From positions 17,885,200 through 17,949,199 of the forward strand of contig OY754329.1 of assembly GCA_963573305.1 (NCBI GenBank): a stretch of 64,000 nucleotides of DNA. Reading direction: 5' to 3'. A model generated the notes under the pieces. It had not been told where the DNA came from and did no database searches. It saw nothing but the letters and a program-made list of their open reading frames with translations. Origin of the DNA: Pyrrhosoma nymphula. Lineage: Eukaryota > Arthropoda > Insecta > Odonata > Coenagrionidae. Both the position numbers and the translations under genes were made by a program. Position 1 is the first letter of the stretch. Each line of letters begins with the position of its first letter. Positions 1-9,503 of this stretch are shown piece by piece.

Positions 1-1652
1 ATGAAAGCTGTTTTTCCAGTCATTCTTCAAATTCCTTCTTTCTACCATGGTGGGAAAAAACCCTTCTCATCTTTCCTCCTTATCCTTAATTTCTCGTACT
101 TTTCTATTAAATAATATCCCTCGAAAGACCATTACGCTGCGCACTCGAAGGCCTGCCTATTTCGCCCACCAATTCCCCATCCTCCGATTCGCTATGGCTT
201 GCACCCTCATTATATTCTAGAATGGTCAACTACACATCCTCCAACCCCATAATCAAACTCTTATTATCTTGCTCATTTCCACACACTCTCTCACCTGAGA
301 CATCCATTTGCTTCACTGCCTCAGCTCTCGCGGAGATTTTCACACTCATAGCATTCCACATTCTTCAGTGTTGTGTCCACTCTCTAGTCCTTTTTGAGCA
401 ACCTAAAGATTTCTTGAGAAGGCTTAAAGCTTGACGAAGCCTGCAGAATATCACGACGAAACTGTTGCTGAACCGAAAATAAACGAAATTATACCACAAA
501 TACCAAAATATGTTAATCCAAATTACAATGAACTGCGAAAATCTTCAAAAAAAAGTTATAAGGATTTTTTGTCCCAAAGAACATTCGCTTGTGGCCTTCT
601 TATGAATTTCAATGGAGCCTGATTTTTCAGTCATAAGCCGCTGGTCCACAATTTGTTAAATATTTATTCCCTTTTCCGAGAGGTAAAAGACAGCGTCAAA
701 ATGCAGGATGACAATTTGGTAGAGAGAAAGAAAATTCTACAAACTAATTCGACTAATTTTGGAATGTTCAAAAGTAGTTTAAACATTATTGAAAGGGGAA
801 ATTATTGTATTCTACGACAATGTTATTCTAAATACTGTCGACGAGTTTTTCTTGCTAAAAAAAGGCTTACTAAAATCATGAACTCGTAACCCATCATTTA
901 TTTCTTTTTAATGGGACAAGATACGTATAGCTTTAGCTCTAAGGTTTCAGAGACCTTCAACCGGAAGACACTGGTTGGAACAAGGAGGTTAACATGAAAT
1001 GGAGGAGGCATGACCGTGAACGCTCATGGGCGAAAGTGAAGCAAGAATAGGGGTGCTTGGGAAGGATTTTGTGCCGAGTAGGTGTTGTCAAACCAGTCAC
1101 AATACATTACCTTGTCTGTGGTGTTTAACTTAGATTTGACGACAATCGAACGCGACCGCCGGACACGTAAGCCAGAGGAAGGGCTTAACCTTACCGACTG
1201 CAATGGCGGAATTGGATTCAGGAGTCAAGTGGTATGTCGCCTCCATTTCTTTTCTAACCTCCTTGGGTTGGAACACCAGCGTAACTGTGTTGAACCCATG
1301 TAAACCCACGCGGTGAAGACCATGGATGTAAAAATGGATGGATGATCTATGTAAAAACATTTAATGGCAAAATTCTTGATCGTAATCAAATATAAATAAT
1401 GCTGAAATCGTAAGCCGTAATTTTGTAGGTGTATGTAATGATAATTTTCAATAGTCATAATAATTAAAGCCGGCTGGGTGAGTAGCATGCTTGGGGGAAT
1501 TCTACCACTTCCTAGATGCACTTCAATCTAGACTATGCGTTCTTCACCAATTATCTCAAAATATTCCGATATTCTCGAAATAAAATAATTCGCCTTGATC
1601 GAAACAACCATGAATGATGTCAAAAATGGATATTTGCTGTTTTTATTTCTTC
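1..1652. other. A+T-rich DNA with no recognisable gene
   Basis: Several short ORFs exist here but none has a recognisable domain, a consistent splice pattern or unusual composition. The only structured piece is a degenerate motif at about 424-470 (GACGAAGCC, then ACGACGAAACTGTTGC). It matches the sharper copy at 12779-12815 and looks like the eroded end of the same repeat family. Confidence 0.6.
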
Positions 1653-1862
1653 CACATCTTCAAATAAAACTGTATTCCTAATATTTTTCCGGATAAGGAG
1701 CTATCAGAACCATTTTATGGAATGGTACATTACTATATTGTGACCATGTATCATTGGTACCCATAATGATATATGGTCACAATATTGAAATGAACCATTC
1801 TATAGAATGGTTCTGATAGCTCCTTATCCGGAAAAATATTATACAGTTTTATTTGGAGATGT
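1653..1862. repeat. Fold-back (palindromic) element, about 210 bp
   Basis: The left arm (about 1653-1745) runs through AAATAAAACTGTA, AATATTTTTCCGGATAAGG and AGCTATCAGAACCATT. The right arm (about 1770-1862) is its reverse complement with few changes. The short centre contains CATTGGTACCCATAATG. No target-site duplication or coding sequence was found. The transposon superfamily cannot be assigned from the ends; a MITE or snap-back element is the likely class. Confidence 0.8.
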
Positions 1863-1989
1863 AGATTGTTGAAACATGATGTTCCTGGCTAAATCCGAGG
1901 TAATTCTTATTTGTGTATTGTAATGACGTGTATGATATTTTGATTTGTAAGGTGAAACTTGTGGTATTTTTTATGTTACTTCATTAATA

Positions 1990-2062
1990 ATGTTGTTGTA
2001 CCGTAATATTGTATCCCTGAAGATGGTGTCAATTATAAGACACCGAAACGTTGGCAAGGAGT
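1990..2062 (+). other. Hammerhead-like motif (Penelope-type repeat end)
   Basis: CTGAAGA lies at 2017-2023 and is followed by one T. A perfect 6-bp stem GGTGTC/GACACC (2025-2030, 2039-2044) with loop AATTATAA comes next, then GAAACGTTGG. The layout CTGANGA-N-stem-GAAAC recurs in this window. Related 'CTGAAGA...GAAACGTTG' strings occur at ends of Penelope-like retroelements, some of which carry hammerhead ribozymes. Here the usual GTC cleavage triplet is absent, so self-cleavage is unlikely. Confidence 0.4.
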
Positions 2063-3057
2063 TATAGTTTGTAAATTTTTGACCTATCCTCGAGGTACAA
2101 ATCTTACATTCCATGAAGAGGTCGATAATACAACACTTCAATTACATTTCTATAGCTATTACTGAGCTAGCTCGTGTAGACCGAAAGACTTGTGGACAAT
2201 CACGAGTGGGTACGTGGTATGCTTCCAGAAATTGTGTAAATGTTATTTGAAAGCTCGATAGGTGAGTGAAAAATACAATTTAGAGAGTACCACACTCAGG
2301 GAGCGGAAAGCGATCTCAAATAATTTTGGCAATTACTCTTTTTTTGTTTTTCAAGCCGAGAATATGAGCGCGGGAAGCCGCTGATTCCTAACAGACGCGA
2401 AAAATATAATTTTCACAATATCCAAGCGATTCGGATGGTAAGCGCACGGCCTCGAAAAACCGCAATCCTCCGAAATGGAGAAAGGGCATTGAAAAGAATG
2501 CTTCAACGGATGTGAAGAAGAGGAGGTATATTCATAAGAGTCGGTGATGATGGTGAACATACGAGTTGGAAACACATCCACTTTTCCCCCTGAATTCTGC
2601 TCTCCCACCTCTTCCCCGACGAGGCATGACACGTAATAAACAGCGAAGCGAACAAAAATATTAAAAACAAAAGAAGAAAAAGAGGCGCGAATCGAGGTGG
2701 CGGGAATACGAGCCCGTGGGGGGATATGAAAAGATTGCTGACGGAAAAAAGTGAGAGAACCGCCGCGGAGGAATTCGACGCCTGGCCCTAGAATTTTCTT
2801 TTTTTCTCAGAAAATTTGAAAGCGGAACATCCGGAAAGAATAAATCTGAGGAACGTTCACCAAATTAGCGTCAAATGCACTTTTTTTCGTGATTTTTGCA
2901 AGTGGTTGAAAGTATGAAATATTTTAATCGAATTCAATAGTTTCCGTTGTTTCTGAAGCCTCATTATGTTATCAAAAAAGAAAAAGAAAACTGCTCATTT
3001 CACAGGGTTTAATGAGGTGCGACCGGTTGTTTTATCGGTAACATCAGGTACTTTTAA

Positions 3058-3411
3058 CCCTCTGGAGTATACTAAACTTTTTCTTTTTGCTAAAGTCAAA
3101 ATCATTCATTTTAAGTTCATTTAAAAATTTAATTTAAGACGGCGAAATTCGTCGTGAAACAAATCATTTGACTCGACCGGGATTCGAACAATTCGCAATT
3201 GCCGGTCAGGTGTGTTATGCCAGTTACACATGCCATCATGATGCAAGGTGAATTTCAGTGGGGGTTTGTACTAACTAGTTGTTCTCATCCTGGTCAAGTC
3301 AAATGATTGTTTCATGGTGAATTTCACCGTCTTAAATGAAACTTTTAAATGAACTAAAATGAATGGTTTTGACTTTAACAAAAAAGAAAAAGTTTAGTAT
3401 ACTCCAGAGGG
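3058..3411. mobile_element. piggyBac-type MITE with TTAA target sites
   Basis: The element begins CCCTCTGGAGTATAC directly after TTAA (3054-3057). It ends GTATACTCCAGAGGG directly before TTAA (3412-3415). TTAA duplications and CCC...GGG ends are the hallmark of the piggyBac superfamily. Inverted arms of about 110-120 bp extend inward from both ends. No transposase is present, so it is non-autonomous. Near 3170-3200 (read on the minus strand) the loop region holds TTCGAATCCC, like a tRNA B box. A few bases of inverted similarity (GGTAC) continue outside the TTAA sites, which is odd for a clean insertion. Confidence 0.8.
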
Positions 3412-3649
3412 TTAAGTACCTCATGTTTCACCGCCTTTGGTGTATTCTTCGCACCCCTTCTCTTGACTGCGTACCATATCATTTGTGCAAACGCCATGAT
3501 TGGTAAGAAGTTCGTTTAATTTAAAGTCATATCTTCCATACGGAGTCATCATGCAATACTTATATTAGCGCCACTTTTTTCGACTGTGAATTTCTCTGCA
3601 CTTTGATAGTTAAAATTTTTTAGTCGGTACGGATATATTTTTCGAAAAA

Positions 3650-5600
3650 ATTAAATCTTCACATTCACTTTTTAGGGGTCGTCGACTTGCCGCGAGTAAA
3701 CATTTCGGCTCACTCGCTCCAAGCCGGCCCTGGCTCGGCTCCAGCGCCCACTCCAGAGTAGAGCTGGAAACATTCACGGGTGAGTGAGATGGCAGAGGGT
3801 ACCGCACGCGGAGAGGCTGTGAGAGAGAGAAGAGAGAGGAGCGGGTCTCTCTTCTCTTTGCATCGATTCTTCCTTCGCACGCGCGCCTGTTGGCAAGAGA
3901 TGATATTCCGAGAGGGCGGGAGGCTGGGGCTGCTCCTCTGTTCGGTGAGACTGCGCGAAAAACAAGCGAGCGCCGCTCTGCGCCCGCCCGCAGCGCGCAT
4001 ATAACACAACCGGGTGTGCAGGGAGGGTGAGTGGACGGAGAGAGAGTTACCGTGTTGTTATGACGACGGAGACGCCCCTAGGATGTGCACCCCGGAAAGC
4101 ACACTCTTCGGGGTGGTCGCAAATGAAGAGGATTCACTCTTCCGAAAGCACTGACGGCACACGTGAGGCTCACGGAGTGTGGCCAAGCTTTTTGTCACTT
4201 TGTGTGAAAGAGAGAGGACGTTTATCGCACTGTTCTCCGACACGATGACACAACGAGGCCACTTCAGCGCGCCCACGAATTTTTCCTCAGTGTTTAGAGC
4301 GACGTGGAGTCCCCAGCAGCACACCCCCCTTGCCTTGGCTCACAGGATTCTACGTAGATGTTGATGGTATGGCGCGATTTTTGCAGACGTTTATCTTCCG
4401 AGTCTTCCGAGAGCCCGTCGGTCCTCGCAAAGCTCTTGGGTCCTCACTCTCGGAGATAAACAAGGCGACGGTACTGCTTCCGTTGAGTTGGGGAGTCCTT
4501 CGGTTCTCGCACTCGCAAACAGAAAAACGATTAGTGTTCCTTCGTAAAGTTGGGTGCTCTTTCATAAAGTGTGGGCTCCTGTACCATTTCCGCACGAGTT
4601 CTTCAGGCTGGTGGATGTTTCATGACGCCGCCGGTCCTCGTACACACGAAAGTTACACAGCTTGGAGGAATTGATACAATTCTCGGCGTGTTTCTGAGTG
4701 CTGGCGCGTGTACTAGTTAATGCTGCACAAAGTTGTTCGAGTGGGCGTGTTCGTGCGAAGTGGTCGCGTAACTTGTCCGCCTCCGAAGCACACAAACACA
4801 ATGGGGGAAGGATAGAGCAAAACGCTCGAACACCAGGGAATGTAGGCACTTTTAATTTTCGTCGGGTGTTTTTTGGTCAAATGTTGGGCGCGCGTAGGTA
4901 TATATGCTTTCGTCGTGTGTCACCGTGTCTATTTTCGTGGGCGTGTTTGCGGCTCCGAAATGTTCGCGTGCGATAGTTGGGTCTCTGGGAAATGCAGTTG
5001 GGGGGGAGGGGGGCAAAGGAGAGGGACCAAAAAACGCAGTGGTGAAGGCAAAGAGGTACTCACCACGATACTCCCAGGAGCCGTAAGAATAGCGAGGGCA
5101 GGTCCGATCCATTCATCGCGCTTCCACGGCCGACGCCCGGAGGCACACTACAGTGCAGTGCGCCGACTCCCCCTTCGAAAACACACACACAGACAGAACA
5201 CAACGCCACCACGCCTCCCTCTCTGCGCGCCCCCTCCACCGCGCCACGCCGCGCCTCCACGCCCCCCCACCCCCGCCTCGACACGAAACCGCGCAGCTCC
5301 CCCTCCTCATTCACACCCCTCTCTGCCCACCCCTTCTCTATTCCACAGGGGGGAGGAGGGGTTGGAGGCGAGTGCGGGGGAGGAGGGGTTTGTGGAGTGA
5401 GCGAACCCTTCGCAAAACGTTGTTTCCCCTCCACAACTATCCCCTCCCCCCACCTACCACATCCCCATTCCCCCCCACCCACCCGCCCATCATATCAAAA
5501 GCCCCCCCCCACCTCGTCACTCGCTCACCCTTTTTCGGCTTCTGCCTCTCCTCTTGCCTTCGAGATCCCTTCAGGGGTGGGTGAAGGGGCGCCAGGGGTT
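3650..5600. promoter_or_regulatory. GC-rich, CpG-rich block; possible promoter/5'UTR region
   Basis: This 2-kb block stands out from the A+T-rich surroundings. It has many CpGs, GA-repeat tracts near 3815-3850 (GAGAGAGAGAAGAGAGAGG), long C-runs and CT-rich tracts at 5215-5500. The CpG-rich composition produces long overlapping ORFs in several frames on both strands, which are shadows. Such blocks in arthropods often mark promoters and first exons. Its right part lies upstream, on the minus strand, of the candidate first exon at 5064-5116. No TATA box or start site can be assigned with confidence. Confidence 0.4.
5064..5116 (-). CDS. Candidate first coding exon of an unidentified host gene (partial)
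   Basis: On the minus strand an ATG at 5116 opens 17 codons reading MNGSDLPSLFLRLLGVS plus two bases. It then runs directly into GTGAGTACC at 5063, a strong 5' splice donor. The peptide is short, with a leucine-rich stretch that could be the start of a signal or membrane segment, but this is too little to assign. The upstream sequence (5117-5560) is GC-rich and pyrimidine-rich, as expected of a promoter/5'UTR. Further exons would lie at lower coordinates and none was recognised. It may simply be chance, since GTGAGT strings are common in this block. Confidence 0.22.
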
Positions 5601-5717
5601 TCGGCGACGTAAGGTGCGAGCATCCGAATCCTGTTGCATGATTTTTTTTTCGACCGATGAAAATAGCAAAGGTAAATACTTGGTAAAAGAAATTGGTGTG
5701 ACTTTGTGGAAGTCTTT

Positions 5718-5896
5718 CATAGTAGGAAAGTAAGATGAATTTCCAGCACAGCTCTTTCCATAGGTAGTTTTATCTACCACGACCACGGTTTCGTTACACC
5801 TGAGGATGTTACTCTGTAACGAAACCATGGTCGTGATAAATAAAACTACATATGGAAAAAGCTGTGCTGAAAATTCATCTAACTTTCCTACAGTGC
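5718..5896. repeat. Fold-back element with hammerhead-like centre
   Basis: The left arm 5718-5796 and right arm 5816-5896 are inverted copies (for example CCACGACCACGGTTTCGTTAC against GTAACGAAACCATGGTCGTG). Across the centre, on the plus strand, lie CAC (5797-5799), CTGAGGA (5800-5806), one T, stem GTTAC/GTAAC with loop TCT, GAAAC (5821-5825), CATG, GTC and then GTG (5833-5835). CAC can pair with GTG as a short stem I, and AC with GT as a minimal stem III, giving a hammerhead-like layout with one extra base before stem II. Confidence 0.75.
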
Positions 5897-5943
5897 TTAA
5901 TAATGCAATGCAGGTATTCTCATAGCGAAACTTGGCGGTGCTC

Positions 5944-6556
5944 ATCTACATCTACTTCTACAAAATACCCTGCAAGCCACCTCAGGGGTGTGTGGCAGGG
6001 TGTGAGTATTCACCAACATGCTATACACTATACCATAAATTTAGTGAAACTACGACTAATTATGCATTAGCTTAAATCGCTAATGCTTGTCACGAGCCTC
6101 ACAAGCATGCACTACTACACTACAGATATTATCACAATGGAGAGGGACCGTTAATATATATGTATTTTGCAACTACACAAATGGACAGAGACTCAAGACT
6201 TATGTAGAAAACATGCACGGCGTGCTGTTAGTACTAGGTAACAGATAAGGATTCAAGTAGTAAGGAGTAATACTACTACTAAGGGCTACACTACTTAATG
6301 ATAAACCTAGATAAAAGTCTCATCGGCAGCCGTTATGGTCCCTTATCGTTCGTCGGAAAAATGACATTTTAAATCTGTCTGTTCTGCAGTCTAGTTCCCT
6401 AATTTTATTCTCATTATCTGATCTACCGTAGGATGTCGGATTTCGTAAAATATAATCAACGTCGTCAGAGAATAAATTGGTTTGGAACTTAAATAAAATA
6501 TTGAGTCTAAATTTTAATCGACGGTCTGAAAACTTTTCCCATCTCAGTTGCTGCAA
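5944..6556 (-). mobile_element. 5'-truncated LINE (CR1/jockey-like) 3' end
   Basis: On the minus strand 6556-6320 encodes the last part of a LINE reverse transcriptase C-terminus. It ends in the pattern YGRSDNENKIRELDCRTDRF followed by KMSFFRRTIRDHN. The same ending is seen at 14832 and 49062. A 3'UTR follows, with a GC-rich stretch pairing GCCACACACCCCTGAGGTGGC-type arms and a terminal GTAGATGTAGATG repeat at 5944-5957. The catalytic domain is missing. It is a dead-on-arrival copy, and its 3'UTR matches 31130-31430 closely. Confidence 0.8.
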
Positions 6557-6838
6557 AGGTCAGTAACACTCGAGAGAGAAGAAAGAGTCTGAGGTCGGTG
6601 AGGGTGAGGCGAGCTGTGATGAGCAAACAGAGGTACGGAAGGAATCCTGTATGAAGCTCTTGCGGGACCCTCGCTCCATTAGTCCCACCTCTCTCACATG
6701 GTTTCCTCCCCCTGACGTCATCCTCTTCACAAGTGAGTGCCACCAAGATTTGCTAAACCTATACGTCTAGCACTGGGCATTGTGATAAACCAACACCAAA
6801 TGGTTCAGCCTGGGGATTATTTTCATCTTCTTCTACTG

Positions 6839-6992
6839 GGATTCCGGTCACGTCGTTGTTTATCAAGACAACGTTTCTCCTCCTGTCCTGGAGGCGTCTT
6901 CAGTTTGAACTTCAGGTCATCTTCGACCTGAAGACGCCTCCAGGACAGGAGGAGAAACGTTGTCTAGATAAACAACGACGCGACCGGAATCA
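6839..6992. repeat. Fold-back element, about 154 bp
   Basis: The left arm reads ATTCCGGTCACGTCG ... CAAGACAACGTTTCTCC ... GGAGGCGTCTTCAG. The right arm (about 6928-6990) is its near-perfect reverse complement. The centre has a smaller nested stem CTTCAGGTC/GACCTGAAG. Read on the plus strand, the right arm begins CTGAAGAC and contains GGAGAAACGTTG, the same CTGANGA...GAAACG motif found in other fold-backs of the window. No TIR-type target duplication was seen. Confidence 0.8.
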
Positions 6993-7046
6993 CAGTACAA
7001 GTAGATTGATTATCTACCAACACGTAGCGGAAAACGTCGAGAGAAC

Positions 7047-7345
7047 TTCATGTGAATATGGTTGGTGTGTTGGCTAGAGTACTGGCTTCCCATCCAGAAG
7101 GTCCTGGTTCGATTCCCAGCGGCGGTGTGGATGTGCCGTGGAATCTTGATCCCCACTGTGTGGAGAACATTTCTACGGTAGTATTCCGTCCATCAGATGG
7201 CAGATCGAATGTAAAATGGTCCTCTTGGCGATTTTCGCCAAAAGTATGCTTATGCCGACACCAGGTTTCCCTCCGACTTTTTCCTTTCGCCGTAAAATCC
7301 TTCCAGTAACAAGCTGACCACCTACCCTAATTGCCGCAAATGACC
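7047..7345 (+). repeat. tRNA-derived SINE, copy 1
   Basis: The head is tRNA-like. TGTTGGCTAGAGTACTGG resembles an A box, an anticodon-like loop CTTCCCATC follows, then GGTTCGATTCCC as a near-canonical B box. These are spaced as in a tRNA, but the 5' acceptor arm is poor, so it is not a functional tRNA gene. A non-tRNA body follows, with GTGGAGAACATTTC and TATTCCGTCCATCAGA. That body recurs in the minus-strand copy at 26262-26400. The 3' boundary is uncertain. Confidence 0.75.
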
Positions 7346-7559
7346 TTAGATATCGGTCGCCTCCTCAAATAGCTAACCAATGGTTTAATCCGATTGTCAG
7401 TTTGATCGCTTAGGGGTAAACCTCACCAAATATTTAGCGCGCCGTCGAGTGATGCTCACATATCACGATAGGAGTCCCAATTCCTTGTCCGTGGCCTCTC
7501 TTGGTTCTCAGAAATAACTAGTACTCTACTAATCAGACATATTTGGTTAAGTCACTTAA

Positions 7560-8121
7560 GTTGGTTTGAGCGAGATAGTTCCCTAGTCATAATGGAGACC
7601 ATATCCAAATTTTATTTTTTTATTTCAGCGTCTGTAAGAAGTATGAAATAAATATTGTAGTATTAAAGGCGCAAAGATATAGTTATATATGACCCAAATA
7701 CTCAGTGATTAAATAAATAAAGCTACATAAGTTTCTAACTTGACTCATTTTTTCCCGCCGTACGGCTGAAAACCCTTCAAAACAGCAGGTTTTTTTTGCG
7801 ATTCTGTAAAAATTACTGTGGCGGGTAATAGATTATTTTTTATAAATAGTTGAGAAAACATGCAATATACACACCGTTAGTTTTTTGACGAAATCTTAGG
7901 TACAAGAAGTTCCAAATTTTTATATTTTTTTCTCCCTCTGGAGCGCATAGCCATAATCTATCCCATGTAAAACAGCCTACCTTTTCAGGCAAATTGCTCG
8001 AAAAGTAGTTCGGCAAGAGGTTGATATTTTGATATCATATTTGGGAAGATGAGAGTTTTTTCTTTAAAGTGAAGCCAAATTCATCAAATTCTAGGTGAAG
8101 TGATTTTTCGCTCAAACTACC
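7560..8121 (+). mobile_element. TTAA MITE family A, copy 1 (562 bp)
   Basis: It starts GTTGGTTTGAGCGAG after TTAA (7556-7559) and ends TCGCTCAAACTACC before TTAA (8122-8125). The 14-bp TIR is GGTNGTTTGAGCGA. Internal landmarks shared with the other copies are AGTTCCCTAGTCATAATGGA, TTTTCCCGCCGTACGGCTGA and CATAATCTATCCCATG. It is noncoding. TTAA duplications suggest mobilisation by a piggyBac-like transposase, although the terminal bases are not CCC. Confidence 0.85.
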
Positions 8122-8164
8122 TTAACTCGGATTTTAACCTGGCACCTTTGATTTTTGCTCAATT

Positions 8165-8250
8165 TTCATATACATCTACATACTACCCCGCAAGCCGCCT
8201 CAATAGGCGTGTGGCGGGGGGTGTTAGGACACCAGCCGTTTGTTCAATGC
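8165..8250 (-). mobile_element. LINE 3' tail fragment (same family as 48949-50160)
   Basis: CATCTACATACTACC, then GCAAGCCGCCTCAATAGGCG, TGTGGCGGGG and GTGTTAGGACACCAGCCG are nearly identical to the 3' end of the LINE at 48951-49025. Read on the minus strand it is only the last 80 or so bases plus the terminal ATGTAGATG repeat, a severely 5'-truncated insertion. Confidence 0.8.
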
Positions 8251-8367
8251 TCAAACAATGGGCCACCATAAGATAAACATAGGTAAAGCAATACAAAGCT
8301 AACCTTCCCCTTCATCCGCCTTGTAATAAACCCATTTTTGCTTCTCACCCGTTTCCTCTGTCCATGC

Positions 8368-8592
8368 CAGTGGTTCTCAACCTGTTATACTCAAACTTTA
8401 AGGGGTAAGGGCCTGGTGGTTCAGGGGTACGCAAAACAATCAAAAAAACAAAAGCTAATTTTAGTTTCGAAATAGAGGATAAAATGCAAAAAATAAACAT
8501 TATTTTAGTATAAGATGTTATGCAATAAGAGATACAATTTAATATAATAAGTGATAAGGGGTGCTCAAAACAAAAAAGGTTGAGAACCGCTG
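8368..8592. mobile_element. hAT-type MITE, about 225 bp
   Basis: It begins CAGTGGTTCTCAACCTG and ends GGTTGAGAACCGCTG. These are the classic inverted ends of hAT (Charlie-like) non-autonomous elements. The 8-bp flanks (GTCCATGC and ATTCACAC) agree at only about half the positions, consistent with a decayed target duplication. The interior is A+T-rich and noncoding, with GGGGTACGCAAAAC. Confidence 0.8.
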
Positions 8593-8952
8593 ATTCACAC
8601 GATATTCCACCCTTGTGGAGGAGACGCCGTCAGGTGTCACACATCAGAGCCAGAGGTTTGGGGGTAAACACTTCAACACAAGCATCCAAATTCCGTGGCG
8701 ATTCATTTTTTTAGCTCTGATAGCAGCACGTCTGGAAAATTTACAACATGCCTTCGCTTATATGTCTAACAGGGTACATTTACGATAAACCACTAACTCA
8801 TCCACCAGCAGGTCGCTTTCATCGGCGAGGGGAAGCTCGCCAAGTAATAAATCCAATGATGTGTGCATTTCGCGCAGGTATGGGGGGAGGGGGTCCAGAT
8901 CCCTACCTCATTTTTTCCTGTGGTTTCCCAAAAACATCTTGCATCCATTTAA

Positions 8953-9503
8953 GGTGGCTTGAGCGAAAAACCACTTCACCTAGAATTTAATGAATTTCTT
9001 CTTTATCTCATCTTTCTCTCATCTTTCCAATGATATCAAAATATCAACCCGTTGCCGAACTACTTTTCGAGCAATATGGCTGGAAATATAAACAGTTTTA
9101 CATGGGATAGATTATGGCTGTGCGCTCCGAAGGGAGAATATTTAACAAATTAGGAACTTCTAGCACCTAGATTTCGTCAAAAAACTATCGGTGTGTAGAT
9201 TGCATGTATTTTCAACTATTTATAAAAAATAATATATTATTCACCAGAGTAATGTTTACAGATCGCCAATAAACCTGCTGTTTTGAAGGATTTTGAGCCG
9301 TACAGCGGGAAAAAATGATTCAAGTTAGATACTTATGTAGCTTTATTTATTTAATTACTGCGAATTTTGATCATATATAACTATATCTTTGCGCCATTAA
9401 TATAACAATATTTATTTCATACTTCTTACAGACGCTGAAATAAAAAAATAAAATTTGAATATGGTCTCCATTATGACTAGGGAGCTATCTCGCTCAAACC
9501 ACC
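8953..9503 (-). mobile_element. TTAA MITE family A, copy 2 (551 bp, inverted)
   Basis: It starts GGTGGCTTGAGCGA after TTAA (8949-8952) and ends TCGCTCAAACCACC before TTAA (9504-9507). The sequence is the reverse complement of copy 1, including TCAGCCGTACGGCG-type and TAGATTATGGCTGTGCGCTC landmarks. Both target sites are intact. Copies 1 and 2 face each other across 830 bp that hold the LINE tail and the hAT MITE. Confidence 0.85.

Noticed and set aside
3709..4009. Long ORFs on both strands in the GC-rich block
   Set aside because: Overlapping ORFs occur in several frames at once, with Arg/Ala/Ser-rich compositional translations and no motifs. They reflect few stop codons in GC-rich DNA.
4873..5612. 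ORFs of 140-175 codons at 4873-5482 on both strands
   Set aside because: Proline/arginine/glycine-rich translations of C-runs; no domain, no homologous pattern, and they overlap each other in opposite directions.
7047..7125. Functional tRNA gene (Gly-CCC-like anticodon)
   Set aside because: A and B boxes are present but the acceptor stem does not pair and a SINE body follows; a second copy of that body exists at 26.3 kb.
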